DNA from: VBDM01 sp035499735 | Lineage (GTDB): Bacteria; Pseudomonadota; Gammaproteobacteria; Burkholderiales; SG8-39 | Length of the DNA: 64,000 nt | Direction: 5' to 3' | Assembly (NCBI GenBank): GCA_035499735.1 | Contig: DATJYC010000014.1 | Coordinates: 1-64,000 of the forward strand | Shown here: one piece after another, positions 8,334 to 16,789 of the stretch | Numbering within the stretch: position 1 is the first letter of the stretch | Layout: each line of letters opens with the position of its first letter | Position numbers and translations under genes: made by a program | Notes under the pieces: model-generated | The model's input: only the letters and a program-made list of their open reading frames with translations | Told to the model about the DNA's origin: nothing | Database searches by the model: none

Positions 8334-8956
8334 GACCCACCTCCGTGGGCGGATTAGGCGCTGCTACTTGGAGATCTCCCTCTGGAGAACGGAGGTACTG
8401 CCGAGGGAAGTTGATTTCGGTGCCGCCGGGTTCGCAGTTGCGAACGCGCGGCTGCGATCCCGTGAGCTTGCGTGCGGTGAAGTGTCAGGGCGCCGGGTGC
8501 GGCAAGGGCGGAAGTAGCGACAGCGTTGCACCCCTTCGCCGCGACCGCTGCGCGGGCGTGCCTCGCCGTTCCAATCCCTCCCATCGCATCACTCCGTGAT
8601 GCCCTTCCCTGCGATGAGGCGATGCCGGGTGCGTCCCCGGATTAGCGCGAACGACCGACCCGACAATAAATCAGACTCGCTTCATTAGAACAAAAATGTC
8701 GCCGATTCAGAAGGCGGCCTGTTGACCGAGATCAAAGGACAGTCAGATTGGCCAGAGACAAGAAGCCATCCCCGGCAATAGGATCCCTAGTGGCTTAAGC
8801 CTTTGCTGCCTTATGCGAAGAGCTACACCCTGGGCTCATTGTGGACGGCCAGCGGTGCCCAGACCTGCTCCGGTCGGGAGGCAACATACGCCCGAACGCT
8901 CGGGCTATCGGCTCGGAACCACTTCCCGCCAGTGCCCGGTTCGCGCTCCCGCAGAG
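8334..8956. other. Gene-poor stretch of about 620 bp
   Basis: Lies between the start of the leftward lipoprotein gene and the 3' end of the leftward reductase gene. I see no convincing gene, RNA, inverted repeat or mobile element. It must contain the promoter of the lipoprotein gene (minus strand), but no good -35/-10 pair stood out. Confidence 0.5.
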
Positions 8957-9937
8957 TCAGCCCAGCGAGTCGATAAATTCGACCATCTTCTTGCGCAGCG
9001 CCGCATTCGGCAGGCGGGTGCGCCCGGCGTTGAGATTGTCGACCATGTACTCGGGCTTGTCGGTGCCGGGCAATACACACGTCACCGCGTCGCTGGCGAG
9101 AATGTATTTGAGGAAGAACTGGCCCCAGGTCGGCGCGTCGAATTCCGCGGCCCATCCGGGCACCGGCTTGCCGCGCACGGCGCTGAACAGCCTGCCGCGG
9201 GCGAACGGCAGGTTCACCAGCACTGCTGTGCCAGTCTCGGCGGCGACTGGGAGCAACTGCCGCTCAACGCTGCGCTCCGCCATCGAGTAGTTGACCTGGA
9301 TGAAGTCGAGCTTCTCGCTCCGCACCAACTCTATCAAGCGGTCGTTGGCCCTCTCCTGATCCTGGGAGTGCGTCACGCCGATATAGCGAAACACGCCCCG
9401 GTCCTTCCATTCGCGCAGCAGCGCCAGCTGCCCCGCGATCTGGCCGCGATCCACGAACCCGACGTTATGGATCTGCATCAGGTCGATCGTTTCGGTGCGC
9501 AGCTGGCGCTGCGATTGCTGCATTTCGGCGGTGGCGCGGTCGCGGCCGGCCGCGCGCACCTTGGTCGCGACAAACACCTTGTCGCGGACCTTTAGATCGG
9601 CGAGCAGCTCGCCGAGCACCCTTTCCGCCGTGCCGTACGAGGGCGCGGTGTCGATCACGCGCGCGCCGCCTTCGAGCAGCGTCTGGATGACCGAGCGGCG
9701 CTCGGCACGACTGGCGGCGTCGTTTCCGATGTCGAAAATGATCGCGGTGCCCAGGCCGACCACAGCCAGCCGCTCGCCCGTGCGCGGAATCGGCCGCATG
9801 AGCACCGGTTTCGCGGCCACGGCCTGGGAGCGGACAGGCGCAATCGCGAGCGCGGCGGCAGCCCCCAGCCCGGCTCCCAGCGCCAGAACTTCGCGGCGAG
9901 AGACAAGACGGGGCTCAGCATTGAAGTTGCGGGTCAT
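8957..9937 (-). CDS. Tat-exported aldo/keto reductase
   Basis: 326 residues. The N-terminus has a twin-arginine signal (SRREVLALGAGLGAAAALAIA, ending near VAAKP), then an aldo/keto reductase barrel: VVGLGTA, GARVIDTAPSYGTAERVLGE with catalytic Asp and Tyr, TKVR for the Lys, LMQIHNV, and a C-terminal VLPGTDKPEYMVDNL. It would be folded with NADP(H) in the cytoplasm and exported. Start ATG 9937 is backed by AAGGAG upstream. It begins one base after the stop of the transporter gene, so the two are co-transcribed. The substrate is unknown. Confidence 0.88.
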   Translation of the reverse strand: MTRNFNAEPRLVSRREVLALGAGLGAAAALAIAPVRSQAVAAKPVLMRPIPRTGERLAVVGLGTAIIFDIGNDAASRAERRSVIQTLLEGGARVIDTAPSYGTAERVLGELLADLKVRDKVFVATKVRAAGRDRATAEMQQSQRQLRTETIDLMQIHNVGFVDRGQIAGQLALLREWKDRGVFRYIGVTHSQDQERANDRLIELVRSEKLDFIQVNYSMAERSVERQLLPVAAETGTAVLVNLPFARGRLFSAVRGKPVPGWAAEFDAPTWGQFFLKYILASDAVTCVLPGTDKPEYMVDNLNAGRTRLPNAALRKKMVEFIDSLG

Positions 9938-9938
9938 G

Positions 9939-11282
9939 TCAGGCTCCTTGCGTGGAAGGGGGCGCGGTGGGAGCTGCACGCGAGGCGGACTCGCGCGTGC
10001 GGCGCTCGTGCGCGCGACCGAGCGCGAGCGCCAGGGCGAGCCAGGCAGCGGTCACGGGCACCGTCGCGATCGATATGGCGCCGAGGTCCATTCCGGCGCC
10101 GCGCAGCGCGGCGAATAGCCAGCCGCTCGCAGCGTCTGTGCCGCGGAAAACGACGATATCGATGACGTTCTTGGCCTTGTATTTCTCCTCGCGCGCGAGC
10201 ACCGTGAAGAGGCATTCGCGCGCCGGATTGGAAATCGCGAAATTCGCGGCGCGCTGTGCCGCCTGGAAGGCGATCACGACCCATAGCGCTGGTGTCGCCG
10301 CGAGCACGATGAAGCCAAGGGAGAACACCAGGGGCAGGAAAGCGGCGGCCGGTCCGGCGCCGAAGCGCGTAATCAGCCGTCCCGTCGCGAGGCACTGAAC
10401 CAGGATCGTCAAGATCGCGATCGCCAGGTCGATGCTGGCGAATATCCGCGTGCGCACCGCAGGGTCGTCGGAAGCGGCGGCCACGATGTTCGCCTGCTGG
10501 AAATAGAGAAAGGTGCCAGCGAGCGACAGCAGCGATACCCACAATGCGATGCCGGCCAGGTAGGGCGAGCGCAGCACCATCGCGATTCCCGCGAGCCAGC
10601 CGCCGCCCAATCCAGCTGCTTCGGGCGGGGTGGCCGGCCCCGCGGCGGTTGCCCGGGATTCGGACTTGAGCTGCGACGCCGCCGTCTCCAGGCGCCGCGC
10701 GGACAGCACTGCAGACTCGAGCAACAGCATCGCCACGATCAGGAGGTTGACGGGGCCGAGCGGCACCGCGAGCCCGACCGTCAGCGCCGGTCCCAGCAGC
10801 GCACCGGCGGATCCGCCGGCCGCGATGAAGCCGAACAGGCGCTTGCCCTGCTCGGAGGCGAACAAGTCGGCCATGAACGACCAGAACACCGACACGGCAA
10901 ACAGGTTGAATACGCTGATCCATACGAAGAACACCCGCGCGACCTGGACCTTGCCGAAGTCGAACGTCAACAGCAGCCAGAAGATCGCGATATTGGCGAC
11001 GAAGAAATGGATGACGAGCGGAATGAAGCGCCGGCGCGGGAGGTAGGCGACTGCGGCGCCGAAGACCGGCACGGCAGCGAGCATCACCAGGAAGGTCGCG
11101 GTGAACAGCCAAGGCAGATTGCGGACTCCGCCGGCGATGCCCATCTCGTCGCGCAAGGGCCGCAATACGTAGTAGCCGGCCAGCAGGCAGAAGAAATATC
11201 CAAACGACCAGCACAAGGCGCGCACTTCGCCCGGCCGCACGGCGACCACTCCGGCAAGCCAGCGGTGAAGCGTCTCTTTCAT
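9939..11282 (-). CDS. Major-facilitator / ATP-ADP-translocase-like membrane transporter
   Basis: 447 residues with about 12 hydrophobic segments. The N-terminal pattern VRALCWSFGYFFCLLAGYYVLRPLRDEMG resembles bacterial proteins related to the NTP/NDP exchange (TLC) family within the MFS superfamily. The substrate is not evident; the basic C-terminal tail (RAHERRTRESASR) is cytoplasmic. It is co-transcribed with the exported reductase just downstream. A frameshifted Tat-signal oxidoreductase remnant lies immediately upstream on the same strand, so the operon once probably had three genes. Confidence 0.75.
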   Translation of the reverse strand: MKETLHRWLAGVVAVRPGEVRALCWSFGYFFCLLAGYYVLRPLRDEMGIAGGVRNLPWLFTATFLVMLAAVPVFGAAVAYLPRRRFIPLVIHFFVANIAIFWLLLTFDFGKVQVARVFFVWISVFNLFAVSVFWSFMADLFASEQGKRLFGFIAAGGSAGALLGPALTVGLAVPLGPVNLLIVAMLLLESAVLSARRLETAASQLKSESRATAAGPATPPEAAGLGGGWLAGIAMVLRSPYLAGIALWVSLLSLAGTFLYFQQANIVAAASDDPAVRTRIFASIDLAIAILTILVQCLATGRLITRFGAGPAAAFLPLVFSLGFIVLAATPALWVVIAFQAAQRAANFAISNPARECLFTVLAREEKYKAKNVIDIVVFRGTDAASGWLFAALRGAGMDLGAISIATVPVTAAWLALALALGRAHERRTRESASRAAPTAPPSTQGA

Positions 11283-11606
11283 GCGAGGAACGGCGATCTG
11301 GCCACTGAGATCGCGGTGGCACCCCGCTTTTGAGATCTTGCTGTTTGATGCCGAGACCGTGGCGCAGCTCGGCCGCCGTCAGCGCCTTGCCGTGCTCGAG
11401 GTCGAGCGACGAAAACATGACCAGGTGCCCGGCCTTCACCCACAGCTCGCCAACGGTCCCGCCGATCCTGCCCGACCCGATGACGCCGACCTTGAGAGTC
11501 TTCGACGCGCTGCCTGGGCATGCAATGCGTGGGGCAGGGCGCCTGCACCGAGGCCAGCGGCGACGGCCGCAGCCACCTGGAGGAACCTGCGCCGGCTCCG
11601 TTTCAT
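11283..11606 (-). pseudogene. Frameshifted, truncated Tat-signal NADP oxidoreductase (F420-dependent reductase-like)
   Basis: On the minus strand from ATG 11606 a clear Tat signal is read (MKRSRRRFLQVAAAVAAGLG, ending ALHAQAA). At about 11518 the frame must shift to continue KTLKVGVIGSGRIGGTV, then GELWVKAGHLVMFSS, a Rossmann motif typical of the F420-dependent NADP reductase-like family. Homology fades after about 60 further codons and runs into the start of the transporter gene, so the catalytic remainder is gone. Two defects (frameshift and deletion) make this a pseudogene rather than a sequencing slip. Confidence 0.65.
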
Positions 11607-11880
11607 TGCGTCACGACTCTCCACGAAAAATCTCGAGGGAACGGCTCTCGCACGGCGGCCTGCGCCGCAAGCATAGCGAACATTGCTTGCGTTGTCTCGC
11701 GGAAGACCAAGTGACAAACCACCTCGCGCGCAAGGCCGAATCAGCCTCTTTCTCCGGTGCTGCCTTCGCTCCCGGCGCGCGACTTTCTCGCGATCAAGAT
11801 CCTCATCGGAGTGTTGTTTGCCAGTTGCATCATTTGCTGGCAATCTCACAATGCGCGCTTGGTTAACTCCGGGAGGGGTC

Positions 11881-13359
11881 GTGCACGCAATGACTATGGC
11901 TGCCAGCGGGATTCGCAGCTCTTGTGTGCTCTCGCTCGCACTGTTGCTTGCGTCATGCGCCGGCAGTGGCGGGGGAGGCGGGGGCGGTGCACCAACGTAC
12001 AGCATCGGCGGCACGGTCTCGGGCCCGTCCGGTACCGGCCTCGTTCTCCAGAGCAACGGCGCCAGCAACCCGGGCGGCGCGCCGGGCTATCCCGTGAAAT
12101 TGAGCGCCAACGGTTTGTATCTCACGGACCAGGGCAACCGGCCTTTCTTCATGAATGGCGACGCGGCGTGGTCACTTATTGCGCAGTTATCGCAGGCGGA
12201 CGCAGACACCTATTTATCGGATCGAGCGCAGAAGGGGTTCAACCTTGTCCTCGTCGATCTGATCGAACACCAATTTGCCACCCACGCGCCGGCCAACCTC
12301 GCCGGTCAAGCGCCGTTCGCTACCGCCGGCGACTTCAATACGCCAAACGAAGCTTATTTTGCTCACGCCGATTGGGTCATCACCAAGGCCGCGGAGAAAG
12401 GCATCGTGGTCCTCTTGGCGCCGCTCTATCTGGGATACGCTTGCGGCAACGAAGGCTGGTGCGCCGAAGTGCAATCTAGCTCTCTGGCAACCATGCGCAG
12501 CTACGGCCGGTACGTGGGCAACCGCTACAAGAGCTTCCCGAATATCGTCTGGGTCATTGGGGGCGACGCCGATCCGGTCGCCAACGGCGTAGCGGCACAG
12601 GTGCGTGAATTTGTTGCCGGTGTGCGGGATTTCGACACCACGCACCTATTCACGGCACACAACCAGCGCGATCAGGCGGCGATGGATGTGTGGACGACGG
12701 ATTCTTGGCTCGATATCAATAACATCTATACGTCCGGTAACGAGTATCGGGCAGCGCTAACGCAGTTCAACCGGGCCGGGGCGAAGCCATTCTTTCTGAT
12801 CGAGAGCCATTACGAGAATGAACATGGCTCCACATCGCTTAGCTTGCGACGACAAGCGTACTGGACCGTGTTATCGGGCGGAATCGCCGGGCATATCTTT
12901 GGAAACTGCCCTATATGGGGTTTCAACGCACCATCCGCGTCGAGTTTTTGCGCCAATGGGACTTGGCGATCACAACTCGATTCCGCCGGATCGACCACAC
13001 TGGCTTACGTGGGCCGGCTGTTTCGTTCGCGGGCCTTTTACATGCTCGTGCCCGATCAGGCGCACTCAGTGCTGACGCTGGGTTTTGAGTCCGGCGACAC
13101 CTATGCGGCAGCAGCGCGGGCAAGTGACGGATCATCGATCATCGCCTACATCCCCACAAGACGCGCCGTCACCATTGACCTCTCGCAGATCGCTGGCACC
13201 TCCGCTCGCGCTTGGTGGTTTGACCCGAGCACGGCGACCGCATCGCTGATTGATACCTATCCCACCTCGGGCGCGGCGACCTTTATCCCGCCGGATGGGA
13301 ACGACTGGGTTCTCGTCCTCGATAATGCCTCACTGAATCTGCCAGCGCCTGGCATCTGA
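11881..13359 (+). CDS. DUF4038 (apiosidase-like) glycoside hydrolase lipoprotein
   Basis: About 492 residues. The lipoprotein signal ends at LLASC, followed by a Gly-rich linker (GSGGGGGGGAP). The main part matches the DUF4038 apiosidase-like TIM barrel: LYLTDQGNRPFFMNGDAAWSL, QKGFNLVLVDL, NRYKSFPNIVWVIGGD, FLIESHYENE. A C-terminal collagen-binding-like beta domain starts near AYVGRLFRSRAFYMLVPD. It likely cleaves plant or exopolysaccharide glycosides at the cell surface. Start GTG 11881 has GGGAGG 4 bases upstream; ATG 11890 is the alternative. It stands alone and is followed by the leader of the binding-protein cluster. Confidence 0.82.
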   Translation: MHAMTMAASGIRSSCVLSLALLLASCAGSGGGGGGGAPTYSIGGTVSGPSGTGLVLQSNGASNPGGAPGYPVKLSANGLYLTDQGNRPFFMNGDAAWSLIAQLSQADADTYLSDRAQKGFNLVLVDLIEHQFATHAPANLAGQAPFATAGDFNTPNEAYFAHADWVITKAAEKGIVVLLAPLYLGYACGNEGWCAEVQSSSLATMRSYGRYVGNRYKSFPNIVWVIGGDADPVANGVAAQVREFVAGVRDFDTTHLFTAHNQRDQAAMDVWTTDSWLDINNIYTSGNEYRAALTQFNRAGAKPFFLIESHYENEHGSTSLSLRRQAYWTVLSGGIAGHIFGNCPIWGFNAPSASSFCANGTWRSQLDSAGSTTLAYVGRLFRSRAFYMLVPDQAHSVLTLGFESGDTYAAAARASDGSSIIAYIPTRRAVTIDLSQIAGTSARAWWFDPSTATASLIDTYPTSGAATFIPPDGNDWVLVLDNASLNLPAPGI

Positions 13360-13451
13360 AGCAAGCCGTGTTTCGTCGCGATACCCGGACGCGCGACGCG
13401 TGGCGGCTACAGGTAAGGGGAACTCATGCTCGAACGCTAGGGGCGTAACCG

Positions 13452-13547
13452 AGTACAATTGTCTCGCGCCGTGCACAGATTTCATCGCTCTGGCGCGCCA
13501 GACAATCCAGCCTTTGCGTGACGCAGGGGTTTCACCCGGGAGGTCTC
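13452..13547 (+). promoter_or_regulatory. Promoter and structured leader (element copy 3) of the binding-protein/MCE cluster
   Basis: A -10 box TACAAT (13454-13459) is followed by the element shared with 1171 and 2948: CGCGCC (13465-13470), loop GTGCACAGATTTCATCGCTCT, GGCGCG (13492-13497). Here the inverted repeat extends outward as ATTGTCT (13458-13464) and AGACAAT (13500-13506), part of which overlaps the -10 and may serve as a DNA operator. A second hairpin, CCTTTGCG/CGCAGGGG (13511-13529), precedes the ribosome binding site GGGAGG (13538-13543). The layout suggests regulated initiation or translation of the downstream gene. Confidence 0.55.
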
Positions 13548-14399
13548 ATGCTTCGGATCGTCGTCGTCGCTCTCGCGCTGTTCGCTTCCGGTCTGGCACA
13601 CGCCCAGGTTCAGGACGGGCGCCTCAAGAAGATCGCGCAGACCAAGACCATCGCGGTCGGCTACCGGGCCGACGCCATGCCCTTCTCCTTCCTCGACGGC
13701 AAGGAGATCGCCGGCTTCTCGATCGACGTGTGCAAGCGCGTGGTCACCTCGATCGGGCGCCAGCTCAAGATCCAGAGCCTGCAGATCAAGTGGGTGCCGG
13801 TGACGCTCGATTCCCGCTTCAATGCCGTCGCCAAGGGGCAGGCCGACATGGAATGCGGGGCGAGCACGATCACCCTGACGCGGATGAAGACCGTCGATTT
13901 CTCCAGCATCACGTTCGTGGAGACCACGGGCCTGCTGGTGAAGGCCGCATCCGGCCTGCGCTCGCTGTCGGATGCGTCGGGCAAGAAGATCGCGGTGATG
14001 GCGGGCACGAGCAACGAGCGCGCGGTCAACGCGCAGCTCAAGCGCCGCCTGATCAGCGCAACGGTCGTCCCGTTCAAATCGCGCGACGAGGCGTTCGCCG
14101 CGCTGGAGGACGACAAGGTGGACGCGTTCGCGAGCGACCGCCTGCTGCTGGCGGGCGCCGCGACGAAGGCGAAGGACCCGAAGTCGCTCGCAATACTGCC
14201 GGAGGAGCTCTCGATCGAGCCCTACGGCATCGTGCTGCCGCGCGGCGACGCGGCGTTCCGGCTCGCGGTCAACACGGGGCTCGCGCAGCTGTATTCGAGC
14301 GGCGAGATCGTCGAGATCCTCCGCCGCTGGTTCGAGAACCTGGGCACGCCCCCGGGGATCATTCTGGCTGCGTACGCGCTCGGGGCGATCCCCGAGTAG
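13548..14399 (+). CDS. Periplasmic amino-acid-type solute-binding protein (SBP_bac_3)
   Basis: 283 residues. A cleavable signal (MLRIVVVALALFASGLAHA, cut before Q) is followed by a family-3 binding protein fold: IAVGYRADAMPFSFLDGKEIAGFSIDVCK, RFNAVAKGQADMECGASTITLTRMKTVDFS, IAVMAGTSNERAV, DAFASDRLLLA, and PYGIVLPRGD near the end. It resembles glutamate/aspartate-type receptors. Start ATG 13548 with GGGAGG 4 bases upstream. There is no matching polar amino acid permease or ATPase; four bases downstream begins an MlaE-type permease, so it either works with a distant transporter or belongs to the unusual cluster. Confidence 0.88.
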   Translation: MLRIVVVALALFASGLAHAQVQDGRLKKIAQTKTIAVGYRADAMPFSFLDGKEIAGFSIDVCKRVVTSIGRQLKIQSLQIKWVPVTLDSRFNAVAKGQADMECGASTITLTRMKTVDFSSITFVETTGLLVKAASGLRSLSDASGKKIAVMAGTSNERAVNAQLKRRLISATVVPFKSRDEAFAALEDDKVDAFASDRLLLAGAATKAKDPKSLAILPEELSIEPYGIVLPRGDAAFRLAVNTGLAQLYSSGEIVEILRRWFENLGTPPGIILAAYALGAIPE

Positions 14400-14403
14400 G
14401 CGC

Positions 14404-15180
14404 ATGATCGGCGTCTACCGCGAGTTCGAGGGGTGCATGAAGCTCGCGGGCCATGTGCTGCGCAGGCTGCCGGTTCTCGCGCTGCCGCCGGTCGCCGAAT
14501 CCCTGACGCGGCAGATCTACTTCACCGGGGCGAGCGCGACCGCCGGCATCGTCCTGCGCGGGGCATTCATCGGCACCTTCATCATCGCCTACGTCATCGA
14601 GGTACTGGACGCCGATTCGGCGCTCGCGGTGAAGATCCTGATCTGGGTCGTGCTGCGCGAGGTGGGCCCCCTGATCGCAGCCGTGCTCGTGATCCAGCGC
14701 AGCGGAACCGCGGTGACCACCGAGCTCGCGCTCATGCAGATCTCGGGGGAGGTGGCGAACCTGCGGCACATGCGCGTCGATCCGCGGGACTACCTCGTGG
14801 TGCCGCGCGTGGTGGGGATCGCACTCTCGACGGCGGCCCTGACCTTCTACGTGCAGCTCATCGCGGTGGGTGGAGGGATGATCCTCTCCGCGCTCGCCAT
14901 CGATGCTTCGCTCGGTGAAATGGTGACCGAGTTCTTCGCGCTGGCGAGCCCGGTGGACTTCGTGTACTCGGTGATCAAGAGCCTGCTCTTCGGGGCGGCG
15001 ATCGCGCTGGTTTGCTGCTATCACGGGCTGCATCCCCCGGGGACATCGATCAACGCCGTTCCCAAGGCCGCGATCAACGGCGTGACCCAGAGCACGCTGC
15101 TCGTCCTGCTGCTCAACGTCGTCTTCGCGTACCTGGTGTTCGGCCAGGCGTTCTTCGGCCTGGTGACTGCAAAGCTGTGA
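14404..15180 (+). CDS. MlaE-type ABC transporter permease
   Basis: 258 residues, the usual MlaE length. Motifs include GASATAGIVLRGAFIGTFI, LREVGPLIAAVLVIQRSGTAVTTELALMQ and LRHMRVDPRDYLVVPRVVGI, the conserved segment by which these permeases contact the ATPase, followed by further membrane helices. It would sit in the inner membrane as the permease of an MCE-type lipid (or hydrophobic substrate) transporter. The next gene overlaps its stop codon by four bases (GTGA), and an MCE-domain protein follows, as in mla-like operons. It is usually partnered by an active MlaF ATPase; here that partner is degenerate. Confidence 0.87.
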   Translation: MIGVYREFEGCMKLAGHVLRRLPVLALPPVAESLTRQIYFTGASATAGIVLRGAFIGTFIIAYVIEVLDADSALAVKILIWVVLREVGPLIAAVLVIQRSGTAVTTELALMQISGEVANLRHMRVDPRDYLVVPRVVGIALSTAALTFYVQLIAVGGGMILSALAIDASLGEMVTEFFALASPVDFVYSVIKSLLFGAAIALVCCYHGLHPPGTSINAVPKAAINGVTQSTLLVLLLNVVFAYLVFGQAFFGLVTAKL

Positions 15181-15791
15181 GCGAGGCGGCTACGGGCGTG
15201 GCCTTGGGCTACGAGCCGCCCCCAGACCTCGGCGAGCGGCGCGTCTGGATCCCGTCGGGCGGCAGCCATTGCACCGGCCTGCTGAGCGCGTCTCAGAGAA
15301 AGAGTATGCTGAACGCGGTTCTCGAGGTCCGGCCCGCCCCGGACACGCGGCTGGTACTGCTCGGCGTGGAGGTCGACGGCCTGCGGGCCGCCGGGCGCTC
15401 CGCGCTCCGCGACAGGATAGGCTTCCTCCCGGCCGACGGAGGGCTGCTCAGCAGCCTCAACGCCTGGGAGAACATTCTGCTGCCGATCGGCTTCCATCGC
15501 GGGAGGCGCCAGCGCGAGGTCGCGCGCGACGTATACGGCATGCTCGCCGGGCTCGGCGCCGATCCCGCCGCCCTGCTCGCCATGCTGCCGGAGCGGATGA
15601 GTCCCTACGAGAAGAAACTCACCGCCTATGTCAGGATAGCGCTCGAGAAACCGGATCTGGTGCTCGCCGAAGACTTGCAGGGCGGGCTGGGTCCCGGGGA
15701 GAGAGAAGCGGCGGACAGGTTTCCGGCGGCCTATCTGGAAAGATGTCCCGCGGGCACGTTCGTTCAGCTGGAGGCCGCGTCCGCGCCCTAG
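15177..15791 (+). CDS. MlaF-like ABC ATPase homologue lacking all nucleotide-binding motifs
   Basis: 204 residues from a GTG overlapping the permease stop (GTGA). Fold and position match an MlaF-type ATPase: RDRIGFLPADGGLLSSLNAWENILLPI (81-104) aligns with the Q-loop region, MLPERMSPYEKKLTAYVRIALEKPDLVLAED (136-166) with the signature-to-Walker-B region. But the Walker A slot reads GLLSASQRKSML (34-45) instead of GxxGxGKST, the LSGG signature is replaced by ERMSPYE, the Q-loop Gln is absent and Walker B ends AED. The protein is also short, lacking a clear H-loop. The frame is open and coupled to both neighbours, so it looks like a retained pseudo-ATPase rather than a dead gene. Confidence 0.65.
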   Translation: MSEAATGVALGYEPPPDLGERRVWIPSGGSHCTGLLSASQRKSMLNAVLEVRPAPDTRLVLLGVEVDGLRAAGRSALRDRIGFLPADGGLLSSLNAWENILLPIGFHRGRRQREVARDVYGMLAGLGADPAALLAMLPERMSPYEKKLTAYVRIALEKPDLVLAEDLQGGLGPGEREAADRFPAAYLERCPAGTFVQLEAASAP

Positions 15792-15814
15792 GAAACACCA
15801 TCGAGGAGGACGCC

Positions 15815-16789
15815 ATGCAGGAACATCAACCCAGTCCAAGACGCTTCATCGGAATCGGCAGAAAGGTGAGCGTGTTTCTGCTCACCGCGGTGCTCGGGGT
15901 GGTCGGCGTGATTCTGCTGGTGGGCTACAAGCAGGGAATCTTCGTGCGCCACACCACCATCTATTTCCACGCTGCCGACGTCTTCGGGATCAACAAGGGC
16001 ACCTCGGTGCGGCTGCTCGGGCTTCCCGTCGGTAGCGTCAGCAACTTCGACATCTCCGACCGCGGCGTGAGGGTCGAGCTGTCGATCATCAGCGAGTACG
16101 CCCCGCGCATCCCGAAGACCTCGCGCGCGCGGCTGATCCGCGAGGGATACGTCGGCGCCGCGACCATCCAGCTTGTTCCCGGTGGAGAGCCGGGACAACC
16201 GATGCAGCCGATCGCGCAAGGCGACGAGATCGAGTACCTGCCTTCGCGCGGCGTAGCCGAGCTGGTCGACGAGATCAAGACCCAGCTGACGCCGGTCGTC
16301 AACGACTTGCGCAGGGTGCTCGTGGACCTCAACAAGCCGGACAGCGATTTCCGCAAGGCGATGGCCGGCGCGAGCGCCGTTCTCCAGCAACTGCCCGAGA
16401 CCAGTCGGGAAACGCGGAAGATGCTGCAGGACACGGGCAGCATGGTCCGCCAGGCTGAAACGACCTTCGCCTCGTTTGGCCGGGTGAGCGGCCAGCTCGA
16501 GCGGGACGTTCCGCTTCTCACCGGAAAGCTGGCGAGCACGCTCGACAGCATGGCGGATACCTCGAACCAGGTCCGCGATACCGTCCGCAAGAACGGTGAC
16601 GCGCTGCACGAGGTTCTGGTTCAGATGCCGGGGCTGGTGCGCGAAGGGGGCGAGCTGGTGCGCGACGGGCAGGACGTCGTCGGCGCCGCCCGCAATTCCT
16701 GGCTGCTTCGGGACAACATCGAGGTGAAGTCCATGCGCAGCCTCCCGGTGGACAGCTTCGAATCGAAGGGGCCGGGTGCGGCACACTAG
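15815..16789 (+). CDS. MCE-domain (MlaD-like) protein
   Basis: 324 residues. One membrane anchor at about residues 19-38, then an MCE domain at about 45-125 (TIYFHAADVFGINKGTSVRLLGLPVG, GYVGAATIQLVPGG), then a long helical tail rich in repeating D/T/Q/L positions. It is the periplasmic, substrate-binding ring subunit of lipid transporters. Start ATG 15815 with GAGGAGGA at 15803-15810. It lies 23 bases after the pseudo-ATPase and overlaps the next gene by 14 bases, so the operon is tight. The extended tail is longer than in canonical MlaD and resembles PqiB/YebT-like or aromatic-transport MCE proteins. Confidence 0.87.
   Translation: MQEHQPSPRRFIGIGRKVSVFLLTAVLGVVGVILLVGYKQGIFVRHTTIYFHAADVFGINKGTSVRLLGLPVGSVSNFDISDRGVRVELSIISEYAPRIPKTSRARLIREGYVGAATIQLVPGGEPGQPMQPIAQGDEIEYLPSRGVAELVDEIKTQLTPVVNDLRRVLVDLNKPDSDFRKAMAGASAVLQQLPETSRETRKMLQDTGSMVRQAETTFASFGRVSGQLERDVPLLTGKLASTLDSMADTSNQVRDTVRKNGDALHEVLVQMPGLVREGGELVRDGQDVVGAARNSWLLRDNIEVKSMRSLPVDSFESKGPGAAH

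Noticed and set aside
8700..8800. Possible short gene (LTEIKGQSDWPETRS reading) in the 8.3-8.9 kb gap
   Set aside because: About 20 codons, no ribosome binding site and no recognisable similarity.
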